DNA from: Pseudomonas sp. TH41
Lineage (GTDB): Bacteria > Pseudomonadota > Gammaproteobacteria > Pseudomonadales > Pseudomonadaceae
Direction of reading: 5' to 3'
Length of the DNA: 64,000 bases
Assembly: GCF_016650695.1 (NCBI RefSeq)
Contig: NZ_JAEKFH010000006.1
Location: 124,001-188,000 of the forward strand
Positions 8,030 through 16,218 of the stretch are shown here, piece by piece. The notes under the pieces are model-generated. The model searched no databases, was not told the DNA's origin, and saw only the letters and a program-made list of their open reading frames with translations. How positions within the stretch are numbered: the stretch's first letter is position 1; each line of letters opens with the position of its first letter. A program made the translations under genes and the position numbers.

Positions 8030-8807
8030 ATCGACAGTCAACGCGCCGCTGGCCTGGCCTCGGCGGCATGTCGGCAAGTTACTGGCACTGGCCTGCGTCG
8101 TACTTTGGCTAGTGTATTACGCCCCGCAAAGCCCGGTGCTCCAGGCCTTGTTGCAATGGTCGCCAGCGCTGGCCGTGGGGTTTGGCCAGAATATTCTGAT
8201 CAGCCTGGTCGCCATCGCGCTGGGCTCGGTGCTGGGCTTGCTGGTAGGCGCGTTGGCCTTGTCACCTCTGCGTCTGCTGCGCTTGCCGGCGCGGCTCTGG
8301 GTGCAGGTTTTTCGTAACGCGCCCTGGCTGGTGCTGATCTATTTCACCACCTATGTGTTCCCGTTCGAGATCCACATCGGCAGTGCCTATGTCTCGTTCC
8401 CGGACTGGGTCAAGGTCACCATCGGCCTGGCGTTGCCGGCGAGTGCGAATGTCGCGGAAATCTTCCGTGGCGCCATTGCCTCGATCCCCAGCACCCAGTG
8501 GGAAGCGGCGCGTTCCCTGGCGTTCACTCGCGGGCAGATTTTCCGTTCGATCATCCTGCCGCAGTGTTTCAAACGCATGTTGCCGCCGTGGATGAACCTT
8601 TACGCGGTGATCACCATGGGCACCGCGCTGGCCTCCCTGGTGGGCGTGCATGACGTGATCGACACCGCACAGATCGCCAGCAACACCGTGAACATAACGG
8701 GTTTTACCGTGGTGATTTACCTCAGTTTGCTGGTGCTGTTTTTCGCCTATTGCTACCCGATTTCCCGACTCACCCAACGCCTGGAGCGACGTTATGCCTT
8801 CTACTGA
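8019..8807 (+). CDS. Amino acid ABC transporter permease (HisM-type) 2
   Basis: A 262-residue partner permease with an EAA loop near residues 147-165 (AEIFRGAIASIPSTQWEAA) and about five or six membrane helices. It overlaps the first permease by 11 bp and the ATPase gene by 14 bp. The two permeases presumably form the heterodimeric channel served by both binding proteins. Confidence 0.92.
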   Translation: MAIESTVNAPLAWPRRHVGKLLALACVVLWLVYYAPQSPVLQALLQWSPALAVGFGQNILISLVAIALGSVLGLLVGALALSPLRLLRLPARLWVQVFRNAPWLVLIYFTTYVFPFEIHIGSAYVSFPDWVKVTIGLALPASANVAEIFRGAIASIPSTQWEAARSLAFTRGQIFRSIILPQCFKRMLPPWMNLYAVITMGTALASLVGVHDVIDTAQIASNTVNITGFTVVIYLSLLVLFFAYCYPISRLTQRLERRYAFY

Positions 8808-9630
8808 AACCGTCGCCGAACCCTTGGTCAGCCTGCGCGATTTGCACTTGTCGTTCGGCAGCAACCCGGTCCTCAAAGGCATCGACCTCGACGTCCATCG
8901 CGGCCAGGCCGTGTCGATCATCGGCCCGTCCGGCTCCGGCAAGTCGACCATCCTGCGCTGCATCACCGGCCTGTTGCAGCCTCAGCGCGGCAACATCCGC
9001 GTCGGCACCACCGAGGTTCACACCCTGACCCAGGAAGCCCAGCGCATCGAGTTGCGCAAGCGCGTGGGGTTTGTGTTCCAGCAGTACAACCTGTTCCCGC
9101 ATTTGTCGGTGCTGGAAAACCTGGTGATTGCCCCGCGCAAGGTGCTGGGGCGCAACCGGGTTGACGCCGAGAAAGACGCCCGTGCGTTGCTGGCCAAGGT
9201 ACGCATGGAACACAAGGCCGATGCCTATCCAGGACAACTGTCCGGCGGTCAGCAACAGCGGGTGGCGATTGCCCGCGCTTTGGCGATGCGCCCGGAACTG
9301 ATTCTGTTCGACGAGGTGACCTCGGCCCTCGACCCGGAAACCGTTGGCGAGGTGCTGACGGTGATTCGCGAGTTGACCGAAGAGGGCATGACCTGCGTGC
9401 TGGTCACCCACGAGATGCGCTTCGCCGAAGAGATCAGCGACATCGTCTACTTCACCGAGAACGGCGTGATCGTCGAGCACGGCAGCGCCGCACAGATCTT
9501 TCAGCACCCCACCAGCGATCGTACCCAGGAATTTCTGCGCCACGCGCTGGGGGATCCGGGACGTCGACCGCCCATTGCCAATGACCCGTATCTGCTGAGC
9601 AACCTGAGTCGCTACAGCCTGTCCGTCTAA
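8794..9630 (+). CDS. Amino acid ABC transporter ATP-binding protein
   Basis: A 278-residue ATPase with Walker A GPSGSGKST, Q-loop FVFQQYNLFPHLS, signature LSGGQQQRVAIARALA, Walker B LILFDEVTSALD and the switch histidine in VTHEM. It is of the GlnQ/HisP type. The C-terminal 25 residues beyond the usual end (RRPPIANDPYLLSNL) are an extension of unclear role. It overlaps the preceding permease gene, and a GAGGAG-type site for the next gene follows closely. Confidence 0.93.
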   Translation: MPSTETVAEPLVSLRDLHLSFGSNPVLKGIDLDVHRGQAVSIIGPSGSGKSTILRCITGLLQPQRGNIRVGTTEVHTLTQEAQRIELRKRVGFVFQQYNLFPHLSVLENLVIAPRKVLGRNRVDAEKDARALLAKVRMEHKADAYPGQLSGGQQQRVAIARALAMRPELILFDEVTSALDPETVGEVLTVIRELTEEGMTCVLVTHEMRFAEEISDIVYFTENGVIVEHGSAAQIFQHPTSDRTQEFLRHALGDPGRRPPIANDPYLLSNLSRYSLSV

Positions 9631-9647
9631 TACCGAGGAGCCTGTTC

Positions 9648-10244
9648 ATGAGTACCGTTAACCGTGCCGATGTCATCGAGGATTTCCTGAAGAAAATCCG
9701 CGTCATCCATCAGCGGGGCGTAGACCGTGCCGCGCTGGAGGAAATCGTTGCCTTGCTCGAAGCCCTGGCCGAGCGCCGCGACCTATTCAATTTCAACGAG
9801 TTTCCGGCACCGGTGCCGGGGCAGGGCAGCACCGCGTTCCGCTACCGTCTCAATGACGATGGCGACACGCCGACGCTGTACCTGAATTCGCTGTTGCCGG
9901 GCAAAAGCACGATTCCCCACAACCATGAAACCTGGGCAATTATCAGCGCGGTAGAAGGCCAGGAAATCAACTATGTCTACGCCCGTGATGATCAAGGCCG
10001 CGAGCCCGGTTTCACTACCTTGCACCTGAAAAAGGAAGTAATCGTGCAGCCCGGCACCTCCATCTCGTTTCTCGGCGAAGACTTGCATGGCATCCGGGTC
10101 GAAGGCGAGCAGGCGACCCTGCATTTCCACCTTTACGGTTTGCCGCTGGAGTCGCTCAACGGCCGTTACGGTGTCGAGGCCGACGGGCGCATTCTCAACT
10201 ACAACGCCTCGCAAATGGCGCCATCGATCAAGGCCTACGCATGA
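9648..10244 (+). CDS. Cysteine dioxygenase-type cupin (thiol dioxygenase)
   Basis: A 198-residue single-domain cupin of the cysteine dioxygenase type I family. The iron ligands would be H91 and H93 (PHNHETWAI) and H147 (EDLHGIRV). Bacterial members oxidise the thiol of cysteine, 3-mercaptopropionate or similar compounds to a sulfinate with O2. A strong AGGAG lies before the ATG, 17 bp after the ATPase. In this operon it would oxidise the free thiol released from, or derived from, the imported compound. Whether it prefers cysteine or 3-mercaptopropionate cannot be read from the sequence here. Confidence 0.85.
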   Translation: MSTVNRADVIEDFLKKIRVIHQRGVDRAALEEIVALLEALAERRDLFNFNEFPAPVPGQGSTAFRYRLNDDGDTPTLYLNSLLPGKSTIPHNHETWAIISAVEGQEINYVYARDDQGREPGFTTLHLKKEVIVQPGTSISFLGEDLHGIRVEGEQATLHFHLYGLPLESLNGRYGVEADGRILNYNASQMAPSIKAYA

Positions 10245-10897
10245 TCGATCTGTACTACTGGCCCACGGGCAACGGATTGAAGATCGGCATCCTGCTCGAA
10301 GAGCTGGGGCTGCCGTATCGCGTCATACCGATCAACATCCGTGAAGGCGAGCAGAAGCAGGCGGCATTCCAGCGCATCAGCGCCAATGGGCGGATTCCGG
10401 CGATTGTCGACCTTGCGCCACAGGGCCTGGAGGCACCGTTGAGCCTGTTCGAGTCCGGCGCGATTCTCAATTACCTGGCCGACAAGGCCGGGCAATTCCT
10501 GCCAGCCTCCGGCAGCGCCGAACGGCAAAACGTCCAGGCGTGGCTGTTCTGGCAGGTGGGCCATATCACGCCGTACCTGAGCCAGTTGCAGCTGTTCAAG
10601 GAGAAAGCGCCGGAACCGATTCCGTTCGCCCTCGACCTGCTCAACGCGGAAGCGACGCGCTTGTACCGGGTGCTGGAAACGCGTTTGGCCGAAGTGCCCT
10701 ATGTCGCGGGCGAATATTCCATCGCCGACATGGCGATTTTTCCGTGGATCCAGCCGTTGCGACAGGGGCAGGACCTGGCGGACTACCCGCATGTCCGCGC
10801 CTGGCGCGAGCGTCTCAAGGCGCGTCCGGCTGTGCAGCGTGCGTATGCGAAGGGCCGGGAAATCGCGGCCAATGAGCGCTCGCTGGCCCTTCAATAA
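10241..10897 (+). CDS. Glutathione S-transferase, Nu/YfcG-like
   Basis: A 218-residue GST with an N-terminal thioredoxin fold (LYYWPTGNGLKIGILLEEL, FESGAILNYLADK) and an all-helical C-terminal domain. The pattern resembles Nu-class YfcG/YghU enzymes, which have glutathione-disulfide reductase activity. It overlaps the cupin stop by four bases. A role in handling glutathione mixed disulfides or persulfides generated by the adjacent rhodanese protein is a reasonable inference. Confidence 0.85.
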   Translation: MIDLYYWPTGNGLKIGILLEELGLPYRVIPINIREGEQKQAAFQRISANGRIPAIVDLAPQGLEAPLSLFESGAILNYLADKAGQFLPASGSAERQNVQAWLFWQVGHITPYLSQLQLFKEKAPEPIPFALDLLNAEATRLYRVLETRLAEVPYVAGEYSIADMAIFPWIQPLRQGQDLADYPHVRAWRERLKARPAVQRAYAKGREIAANERSLALQ

Positions 10898-10928
10898 TAT
10901 TGATTCTTTACCTTCAAACGGGAATCTC

Positions 10929-13703
10929 ATGAGCCAGACCGTAACCCCAGGGCAACTGCAGCAATGGCTGTTCGACGGGCAGGAAATTGCCCTGTTTGAT
11001 GTGCGCGAGCACGGCCAATATGGCGAAGCACACCTGTTTTTCGGGGTGAATCTGCCCTACAGCCGCCTGGAGTTGGAGGTTCGGCGTCTGGCGCCGAATC
11101 CGCGGGTGCGGCTGGTGATCCATGACCAGGACGGTGGGGCGGTCGCGGCGCGTTCCGCTGCGCGCCTGCATGCGTTGGGGTATACCCGCGTGCACATTCT
11201 GGAGGGCGGTGCCGACGGTTGGAAGGCCGCCGGTTTTCAGCTGTTTGCCGGGGTGCATGTACCGTCCAAGGCCTTTGGCGAGCGGGTGGAGGAGGCCAGC
11301 CATACGCCCCATGTCACCGCGCAGCAACTGGCGCAATGGCAAGCCCGGGGCGAACCGCTAGTGGTGCTCGACGGGCGGCCATTCGAGGAATACCGCAAGA
11401 TGACCATCCCCGGTTCCATCTGCTGTCCGAACGGCGAACTGGGCTATCGCGTCCACGATCTGGTGCCGGACGAGCACATACCGATTGTGGTCAATTGTGC
11501 CGGCCGTACCCGTAGCATCATCGGCGCCCAGACCCTGATCGATCTGGGCCTGAAAAACCCGATTTACGCCCTGGAAAACGGCACTCAGGGCTGGTATCTG
11601 GCCGATTTGCAACTGGAGCACGGCAGCACTCGACGCTATGCCGATGAGGTGTCATCGAGTGACTTGACGACGCAACGTCTTGCCGCTGCGCGCCTGGCGG
11701 AACGGGCCGGGGTGGAAACGGTTGAGGCGGTTCGGGTCGAGCAGTGGGCCGGGGATGCCGGGCGGAGCCTGTTCTTGTGTGATGTGCGTACCTCCGAGGA
11801 GTTTTCCGCGGGCAGTCTGCCGGGGGCTCAACACACGCCGGGCGGGCAGTTGATTCAATCCACCGATCTGTACGTGGGCGTGCGTCAGGCACGGTTGGTG
11901 CTGATCGACAGCGATGGTGTGCGGGCCCCCATCGTTGCCAGTTGGCTCCGGCAGTTGGGGCATGAAGCCTATGTGCTGGCGGGCGGAGTGCACAGTCATC
12001 TGGCGCTGCCGGCACTTGAAGCCAGCGCTCACCCGGCGCTGCCATCGATCACGACACAGGCATTGGCCGATGCGCTGAAGGATGAGGCGGTCGCCCTGAT
12101 TGATCTGCGTCCGAGTATGGCCTATCGCAAAGGGCATATTGCCGGGGCGCGCTGGTCGATCCGTTCGTTGTTGGCGGACGAGGTGTCGGGTGAGCAGCGG
12201 CCGCTGGTGTTGCTGGCCGATGACCCACGGCTGGCCACGCTTGCGGCACTGGAGTTGCCCGACGTTCAGCGTGCGCATGTCCGATTGCTGGACGGCGATC
12301 AGGATGCCTGGCGCGCAGCCGGTCTGGCCGTACAGGAAGGGGCCAATGCGTTGTCCGATGAACAATGCATCGATTTTCTGTTCTTTACCCATGATCGGCA
12401 TACCGGCAACAAGGACGCGGCGCGGCAGTACCTGGCGTGGGAAATCGGTTTGCTGGCGCAGATGAGCGAAGACGAGATCGCCAGTCTCAAGCCGTTGCAC
12501 GCACAACCTCAAACAACCCAGCCTGAGCGGGTTCGCACCCGTCTGGTCCATTCGGCGCGTACCGAAAAGGGGGGTGGCGGTCGGGCCGTCAATGTGCCCG
12601 TCACCCGCTTAAGCACCGTGCTGTTCGACAACCTCGCGCAAATGCGTGACGCCCGCTCCCGGCGTGACAGCGAAAGGGTCCTGAGCTACGGCGCCCGAGG
12701 CAATCCAACGGCGTTCGCCCTGGAAGACCTGGTTACGGAACTGGAAGGCGGTTATCGCACCCGTTTGTTCGGCACCGGGCTGGCGGCAGTCGCGCAGACG
12801 TTCCTGGCTTACCTGCGCCCCGGCGATCATGTGCTGATCACGGACGCCGTGTACTCGCCCGTGCGGCGCCTGGCCCGGGACTTTCTCGAACCTTTCGGCA
12901 TTCAGGTCAGCTACTTTGCGCCGGACGGCAGTGGCCTGCGCGCGCAACTGCAAGCCAATACCAAAATGGTCTACACCGAAGTCCCGGGTTCGCTGCTGTA
13001 TGAACTCTGCGATTTGCCGGCGATCTCCGCGCTCTGCAAGCCGCGCGGTATCCTGCTGGCGGTGGACAACACCTGGGGCTCGGGCTACCTGTACCGGCCA
13101 CTAACCCTGGGCGCGGACATCTCGATCATGGCGTTGACCAAATACCTGTGCGGCCACAGCGATGTCGTCATGGGCAGCGTCTGTACCCGGCAAGACATCT
13201 GGCAGCCGCTGGCGTCCATGGGCGACACCTTCGGCAACACCGTCAGCCCGGACGATGCCTACCTGGTACTGCGCGGCGCACGAACCCTGGCGCCCCGCCT
13301 GGAAGTGCACGAGCGACAGGCCCTGGAAATTGCCCATTGGCTGCAGGCACGGCCTGAGGTGAAAAGGGTGTTTCATGTGGCCTTGCCCGAACATCCCGGC
13401 CACGCCCTGTGGCAACGGGACTTCACTGGCAGCAACGGCTTGGTGTCTTTCGAGCTGCGCGAGGCAGGCAGCGCGTATGTCGAGTCATTCATTGATGCGC
13501 TCCAGCTATTTGGCCTGGGCGCGTCCTGGGGGGGCTATGAAAGTCTGATCACGGTCGCCGACACCAAGGATCGCAACAGCGCCGCGGATCGCCTGTTGAA
13601 TCCGGTATTGCGACTACACATCGGGCTTGAGGATGTCGGGGCACTGATTGAGGATCTGCAGCGGGGATTCTCCAACGCGGGCATTGTGTGCAGGCCAATT
13701 TAG
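10929..13703 (+). CDS. Four-rhodanese / Cys-Met metabolism PLP enzyme fusion
   Basis: A 924-residue fusion. Rhodanese-like domains cover about residues 4-105, 125-230, 265-360 and 373-470. Only the second keeps a catalytic cysteine, C190 in VVNCAGRTRS; at the matching place the others read IHDQDGG, LIDSDGV and LADDPRL and should be inactive. A helical linker leads to a Cys/Met-metabolism PLP domain (about 535-924) of the cystathionine beta-lyase type, with AVDNTWGSGYLY and PLP lysine K738 in MALTKYLCGHSD. The start is the ATG at 10929 after CGGGAA; earlier in-frame ATGs lie inside the GST gene. The likely chemistry is C-S cleavage by the PLP domain, with sulfane sulfur passed to C190. It is the last gene of the operon. 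Confidence 0.88.
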   Translation: MSQTVTPGQLQQWLFDGQEIALFDVREHGQYGEAHLFFGVNLPYSRLELEVRRLAPNPRVRLVIHDQDGGAVAARSAARLHALGYTRVHILEGGADGWKAAGFQLFAGVHVPSKAFGERVEEASHTPHVTAQQLAQWQARGEPLVVLDGRPFEEYRKMTIPGSICCPNGELGYRVHDLVPDEHIPIVVNCAGRTRSIIGAQTLIDLGLKNPIYALENGTQGWYLADLQLEHGSTRRYADEVSSSDLTTQRLAAARLAERAGVETVEAVRVEQWAGDAGRSLFLCDVRTSEEFSAGSLPGAQHTPGGQLIQSTDLYVGVRQARLVLIDSDGVRAPIVASWLRQLGHEAYVLAGGVHSHLALPALEASAHPALPSITTQALADALKDEAVALIDLRPSMAYRKGHIAGARWSIRSLLADEVSGEQRPLVLLADDPRLATLAALELPDVQRAHVRLLDGDQDAWRAAGLAVQEGANALSDEQCIDFLFFTHDRHTGNKDAARQYLAWEIGLLAQMSEDEIASLKPLHAQPQTTQPERVRTRLVHSARTEKGGGGRAVNVPVTRLSTVLFDNLAQMRDARSRRDSERVLSYGARGNPTAFALEDLVTELEGGYRTRLFGTGLAAVAQTFLAYLRPGDHVLITDAVYSPVRRLARDFLEPFGIQVSYFAPDGSGLRAQLQANTKMVYTEVPGSLLYELCDLPAISALCKPRGILLAVDNTWGSGYLYRPLTLGADISIMALTKYLCGHSDVVMGSVCTRQDIWQPLASMGDTFGNTVSPDDAYLVLRGARTLAPRLEVHERQALEIAHWLQARPEVKRVFHVALPEHPGHALWQRDFTGSNGLVSFELREAGSAYVESFIDALQLFGLGASWGGYESLITVADTKDRNSAADRLLNPVLRLHIGLEDVGALIEDLQRGFSNAGIVCRPI

Positions 13704-13776
13704 GTCAAGGGTGGCACTGAACCTGTGGCGATGGAGCAAGCTGCCTCGCCGCAGGTGTTTGTGGGTCGCTCTGTTT

Positions 13777-14418
13777 CTATCGCGAAATGATCCCGTGATC
13801 GATCGCGTACTTGACCAGAGCGGCGGGTTTGTCGATGTTGAGTTTGCGGCGGATGCTCAGTCGATGGGTTTCTACCGTGCGCACGCTGATGTCCAGTTCG
13901 CGGGCCATTTCCTTGTTGTTCAACCCTTGCGCCATTTTGTACAACACCTGGCTTTCTCGAGGTGTCAGCTCGTTGTCGGCGCTTTTATCGGCAATGAGCC
14001 GCTGGGCGATTTCGGCGCTGTAGAAGGTTCCGCCGCTGGCAATGGCTTCGATCGCGGCAATGATTTCCCGCGATGGAGAGTTCTTCAATACATAGCCGCT
14101 GGCGCCCGCGCGAACGGACTCACTCACGTATTCGTTGTTGTCGTACATGCTCAGCACCAGCACCTTGAGCGACGGGTACTGGCTGCGCAACACGCGGGTC
14201 AGCTCGAGCCCGTTCATGTCCCGCAGGCTAATGTCGACCAGCAACAGATCGGGTTGGCAACGCCCGACCATCTCAATCGCATCGGCGCCATTTTCGGCTT
14301 CGCCCACCACTTCCAGAGGGGCCATGACCGCGAGCAGGGCTTTGATCCCGTCACGAACCAGGGCGTGATCGTCGACCAGGGCGACGCGGATCGGGTAGGG
14401 CAGGTTCATCGAAGGCAT
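13777..14418 (-). CDS. NarL/FixJ-type response regulator
   Basis: A 213-residue response regulator. The receiver domain has the acidic pocket ALVDDH and phospho-acceptor D62 (LLLVDISLRD); the C-terminal LuxR-type helix-turn-helix reads LTPRESQVLYKMAQGLNNKE with VRTVETHRLSIRRKL. The kinase gene ends 23 bp upstream on the same strand, so the pair is co-transcribed. It may start at the ATG at 14418 or three codons later. Divergent placement from cstA makes cstA-ybdD the likely target. Confidence 0.93.
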   Translation of the reverse strand: MPSMNLPYPIRVALVDDHALVRDGIKALLAVMAPLEVVGEAENGADAIEMVGRCQPDLLLVDISLRDMNGLELTRVLRSQYPSLKVLVLSMYDNNEYVSESVRAGASGYVLKNSPSREIIAAIEAIASGGTFYSAEIAQRLIADKSADNELTPRESQVLYKMAQGLNNKEMARELDISVRTVETHRLSIRRKLNIDKPAALVKYAIDHGIISR

Positions 14419-14441
14419 TCACTCTTGTTGTTGGGGGCGAA

Positions 14442-15809
14442 TCAGCGTTTTATGCCGGGCATTTTCATCGGCAGCCAAACGTCCAGCTCACTTCTTCCCG
14501 GCGTCGAGATCAGGTCGAATCGTCCGCCAAAATGCTCGACGCGTTCACGAATATTACGCAGGCCAATGCCCGCGTGACGACGTTCGACCTGGGCGACATT
14601 AAAACCGATGCCGTCATCGACCACCGTCAGCCGTACCGATTCTTCACAGCCGTGCAAGGTAATGGCGACATTTTTCGCCTGTGCGTGCCGTTCGATGTTG
14701 GTCAGTCCTTCCTGCACGATGCGAAACAGCGAGACCGCCGCGCCATCGACCAGAAGACAGTCGAATTCATTGTCGTTGTAGGTCACGGTGAGCCCGCTGC
14801 GCTGCTCGAATTCTGCGGCGAGTTGACCGATGGCCGCCGGCAGGCCGAGGGTGTCGAGCAGTGATGATCGCAAGTCATGAGACAGGCTGCGAACCTCTCC
14901 AATCGCGTCCCCCAGACGCTCCGTGGCCTCTTTTAAAATGCCCAGGCCCTTGTCTTGTCCTTGTGCATTCTCCAGCACATGACTGGCGAGTTCGAACTGA
15001 AATTTGATCGAAACCAACACTTGGCTGATGCCGTCGTGCAACTCACGAGACACTCGCGACCGTTCTTCTTCCTGCAAGCTGACGATACGCTGGGTCAGGC
15101 GCTGCAGTTTTTTGTCGGCCAGGCGGTGTTCGCTGACGTTAAGCGTCATGCCGCTGGCGAAGACAAACAGCACGGCGACGAGGGCTACCACGGCAATCGC
15201 CATCATGGTTGTGTGGATGCCCTGAGCCACCTCGGCACGCGCCTGCTGCGTGGCACGCTCAACGTCCTCAAGGTAAATGCCGGTGCCGAGCATCCAGCCC
15301 CAACGATCCAGCATCACCACGTAGGCGAGCTTGTCGGTGACCTGGCCGGAGGAGGGTTTGTTCCAGGCGTAGCGTTGAAAGCCTTCGCCGGATTCGGCAG
15401 TTTTCAATAAGGCCTGGATCACCGGCAGGCCGTGCGGGTCCTTCATGTCCCACAGGTATTGGCCTACCAGCTCCGATTGCCGCGCGTGCATCAGGCTGCG
15501 GCCTTCGCGGTCGTAGACGAAGAAGTAGCCATTGATGCCGAAGCTGAGTTTGCGCAGCTCTTCCAGCACTTGTTGCTGGGCGTGTGCGTCACCGTGGCCG
15601 TCGTCGTACAGCGGCGCGATCAGGCTTTGCGCCATTTCCACGTAGTTTTTAAGTTCGGCGCGCTTGCTGGCCAGAATGCTGTCTTCGATCAGTTGCGCCT
15701 GTTGATCACCGAGTTGACGGTTCAGGGAGATCACCAGCGCACAAATGACCGCAATTGCCAGCACCAGCGGCAGAATTCCGAGCGCGACGATTTTGTGTTT
15801 GAGTTGCAT
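14442..15809 (-). CDS. Cache-domain sensor histidine kinase (HisKA_3)
   Basis: A 455-residue membrane kinase. An N-terminal helix (about 8-29), a periplasmic sCache domain (about 45-190, with INGYFFVYDREGRSLMHA and a GWMLGTGIYL segment) and a second helix (about 200-222) lead to a HisKA_3 domain with the phospho-histidine in SRELHDGISQ and an HATPase domain (VVDDGIGFN, HAGIGLRNI). sCache domains often bind small carboxylates. With cstA next door, pyruvate or a related acid is a plausible ligand, by inference. Confidence 0.92.
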   Translation of the reverse strand: MQLKHKIVALGILPLVLAIAVICALVISLNRQLGDQQAQLIEDSILASKRAELKNYVEMAQSLIAPLYDDGHGDAHAQQQVLEELRKLSFGINGYFFVYDREGRSLMHARQSELVGQYLWDMKDPHGLPVIQALLKTAESGEGFQRYAWNKPSSGQVTDKLAYVVMLDRWGWMLGTGIYLEDVERATQQARAEVAQGIHTTMMAIAVVALVAVLFVFASGMTLNVSEHRLADKKLQRLTQRIVSLQEEERSRVSRELHDGISQVLVSIKFQFELASHVLENAQGQDKGLGILKEATERLGDAIGEVRSLSHDLRSSLLDTLGLPAAIGQLAAEFEQRSGLTVTYNDNEFDCLLVDGAAVSLFRIVQEGLTNIERHAQAKNVAITLHGCEESVRLTVVDDGIGFNVAQVERRHAGIGLRNIRERVEHFGGRFDLISTPGRSELDVWLPMKMPGIKR

Positions 15810-15859
15810 CTGTGCTCCTGACCGGACCGAGGGAAGGCGAAGGCCCTAATGCCAGTTAC

Positions 15860-15959
15860 TGTAGGAGCGAGCTTGCTCGCGATGGACTCAAGCGCGGCGC
15901 GTTTATTCAGAAAACACGCGTTATCGTTAACGTCCATCGCGAGCAAGCTCGCTCCTGCA
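15860..15959. repeat. REPIN-type inverted REP pair, reverse orientation
   Basis: TGTAGGAGCGAGCTTGCTCG and its inverted arm enclose a spacer that is the near-perfect reverse complement of the spacer at 589-688. It lies between the kinase gene and the cstA promoter. Confidence 0.9.
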
Positions 15960-16073
15960 AGTTCCTGGTATTAGGCGAAGGCCCGGCATCATAGGCCAAA
16001 GATACGCGCGTCCAGTAGTGGTGCCTGACGCAATGACCGGCGGAGTGAAATCCAAACCCTGTGGGAGCGTCAT

Positions 16074-16106
16074 CTACGTAGAACTACGTAGGCGTCGCGT
16101 ACGTAG
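16074..16106. promoter_or_regulatory. Three CTACGTAG-type sites upstream of cstA
   Basis: The palindrome CTACGTAG occurs at 16074-16081 and 16084-16091, and GTACGTAG at 16099-16106. The centres are 10 and 15 bp apart. The array sits 113-145 bp upstream of the cstA start, between the divergent two-component genes and cstA. Closely spaced identical palindromes in this position are good candidates for binding of the LuxR-type response regulator. I do not know a published match. Confidence 0.5.
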
Positions 16107-16218
16107 TAACGCGGATTTATTTGTAGACGCCATGCGGGGATATTGGGCCAGTTCCGCACAGCGGACACAATTATAAAAATTACCGCCGCAGCCACTGGCT
16201 GTCGGCAGGAGACACGCT

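Noticed and set aside
10701..10928. N-terminal extension of the rhodanese fusion from an upstream in-frame ATG
   Set aside because: Those 76 codons lie within the GST gene in another frame, are Arg-rich and unlike a rhodanese start; ATG 10929 has its own ribosome site.
16140..16218. Sigma-54 promoter upstream of cstA
   Set aside because: TTGGGCCAGTTCCGCA has a GG and a GC element, but their spacing is one or more bases short of the required 10.
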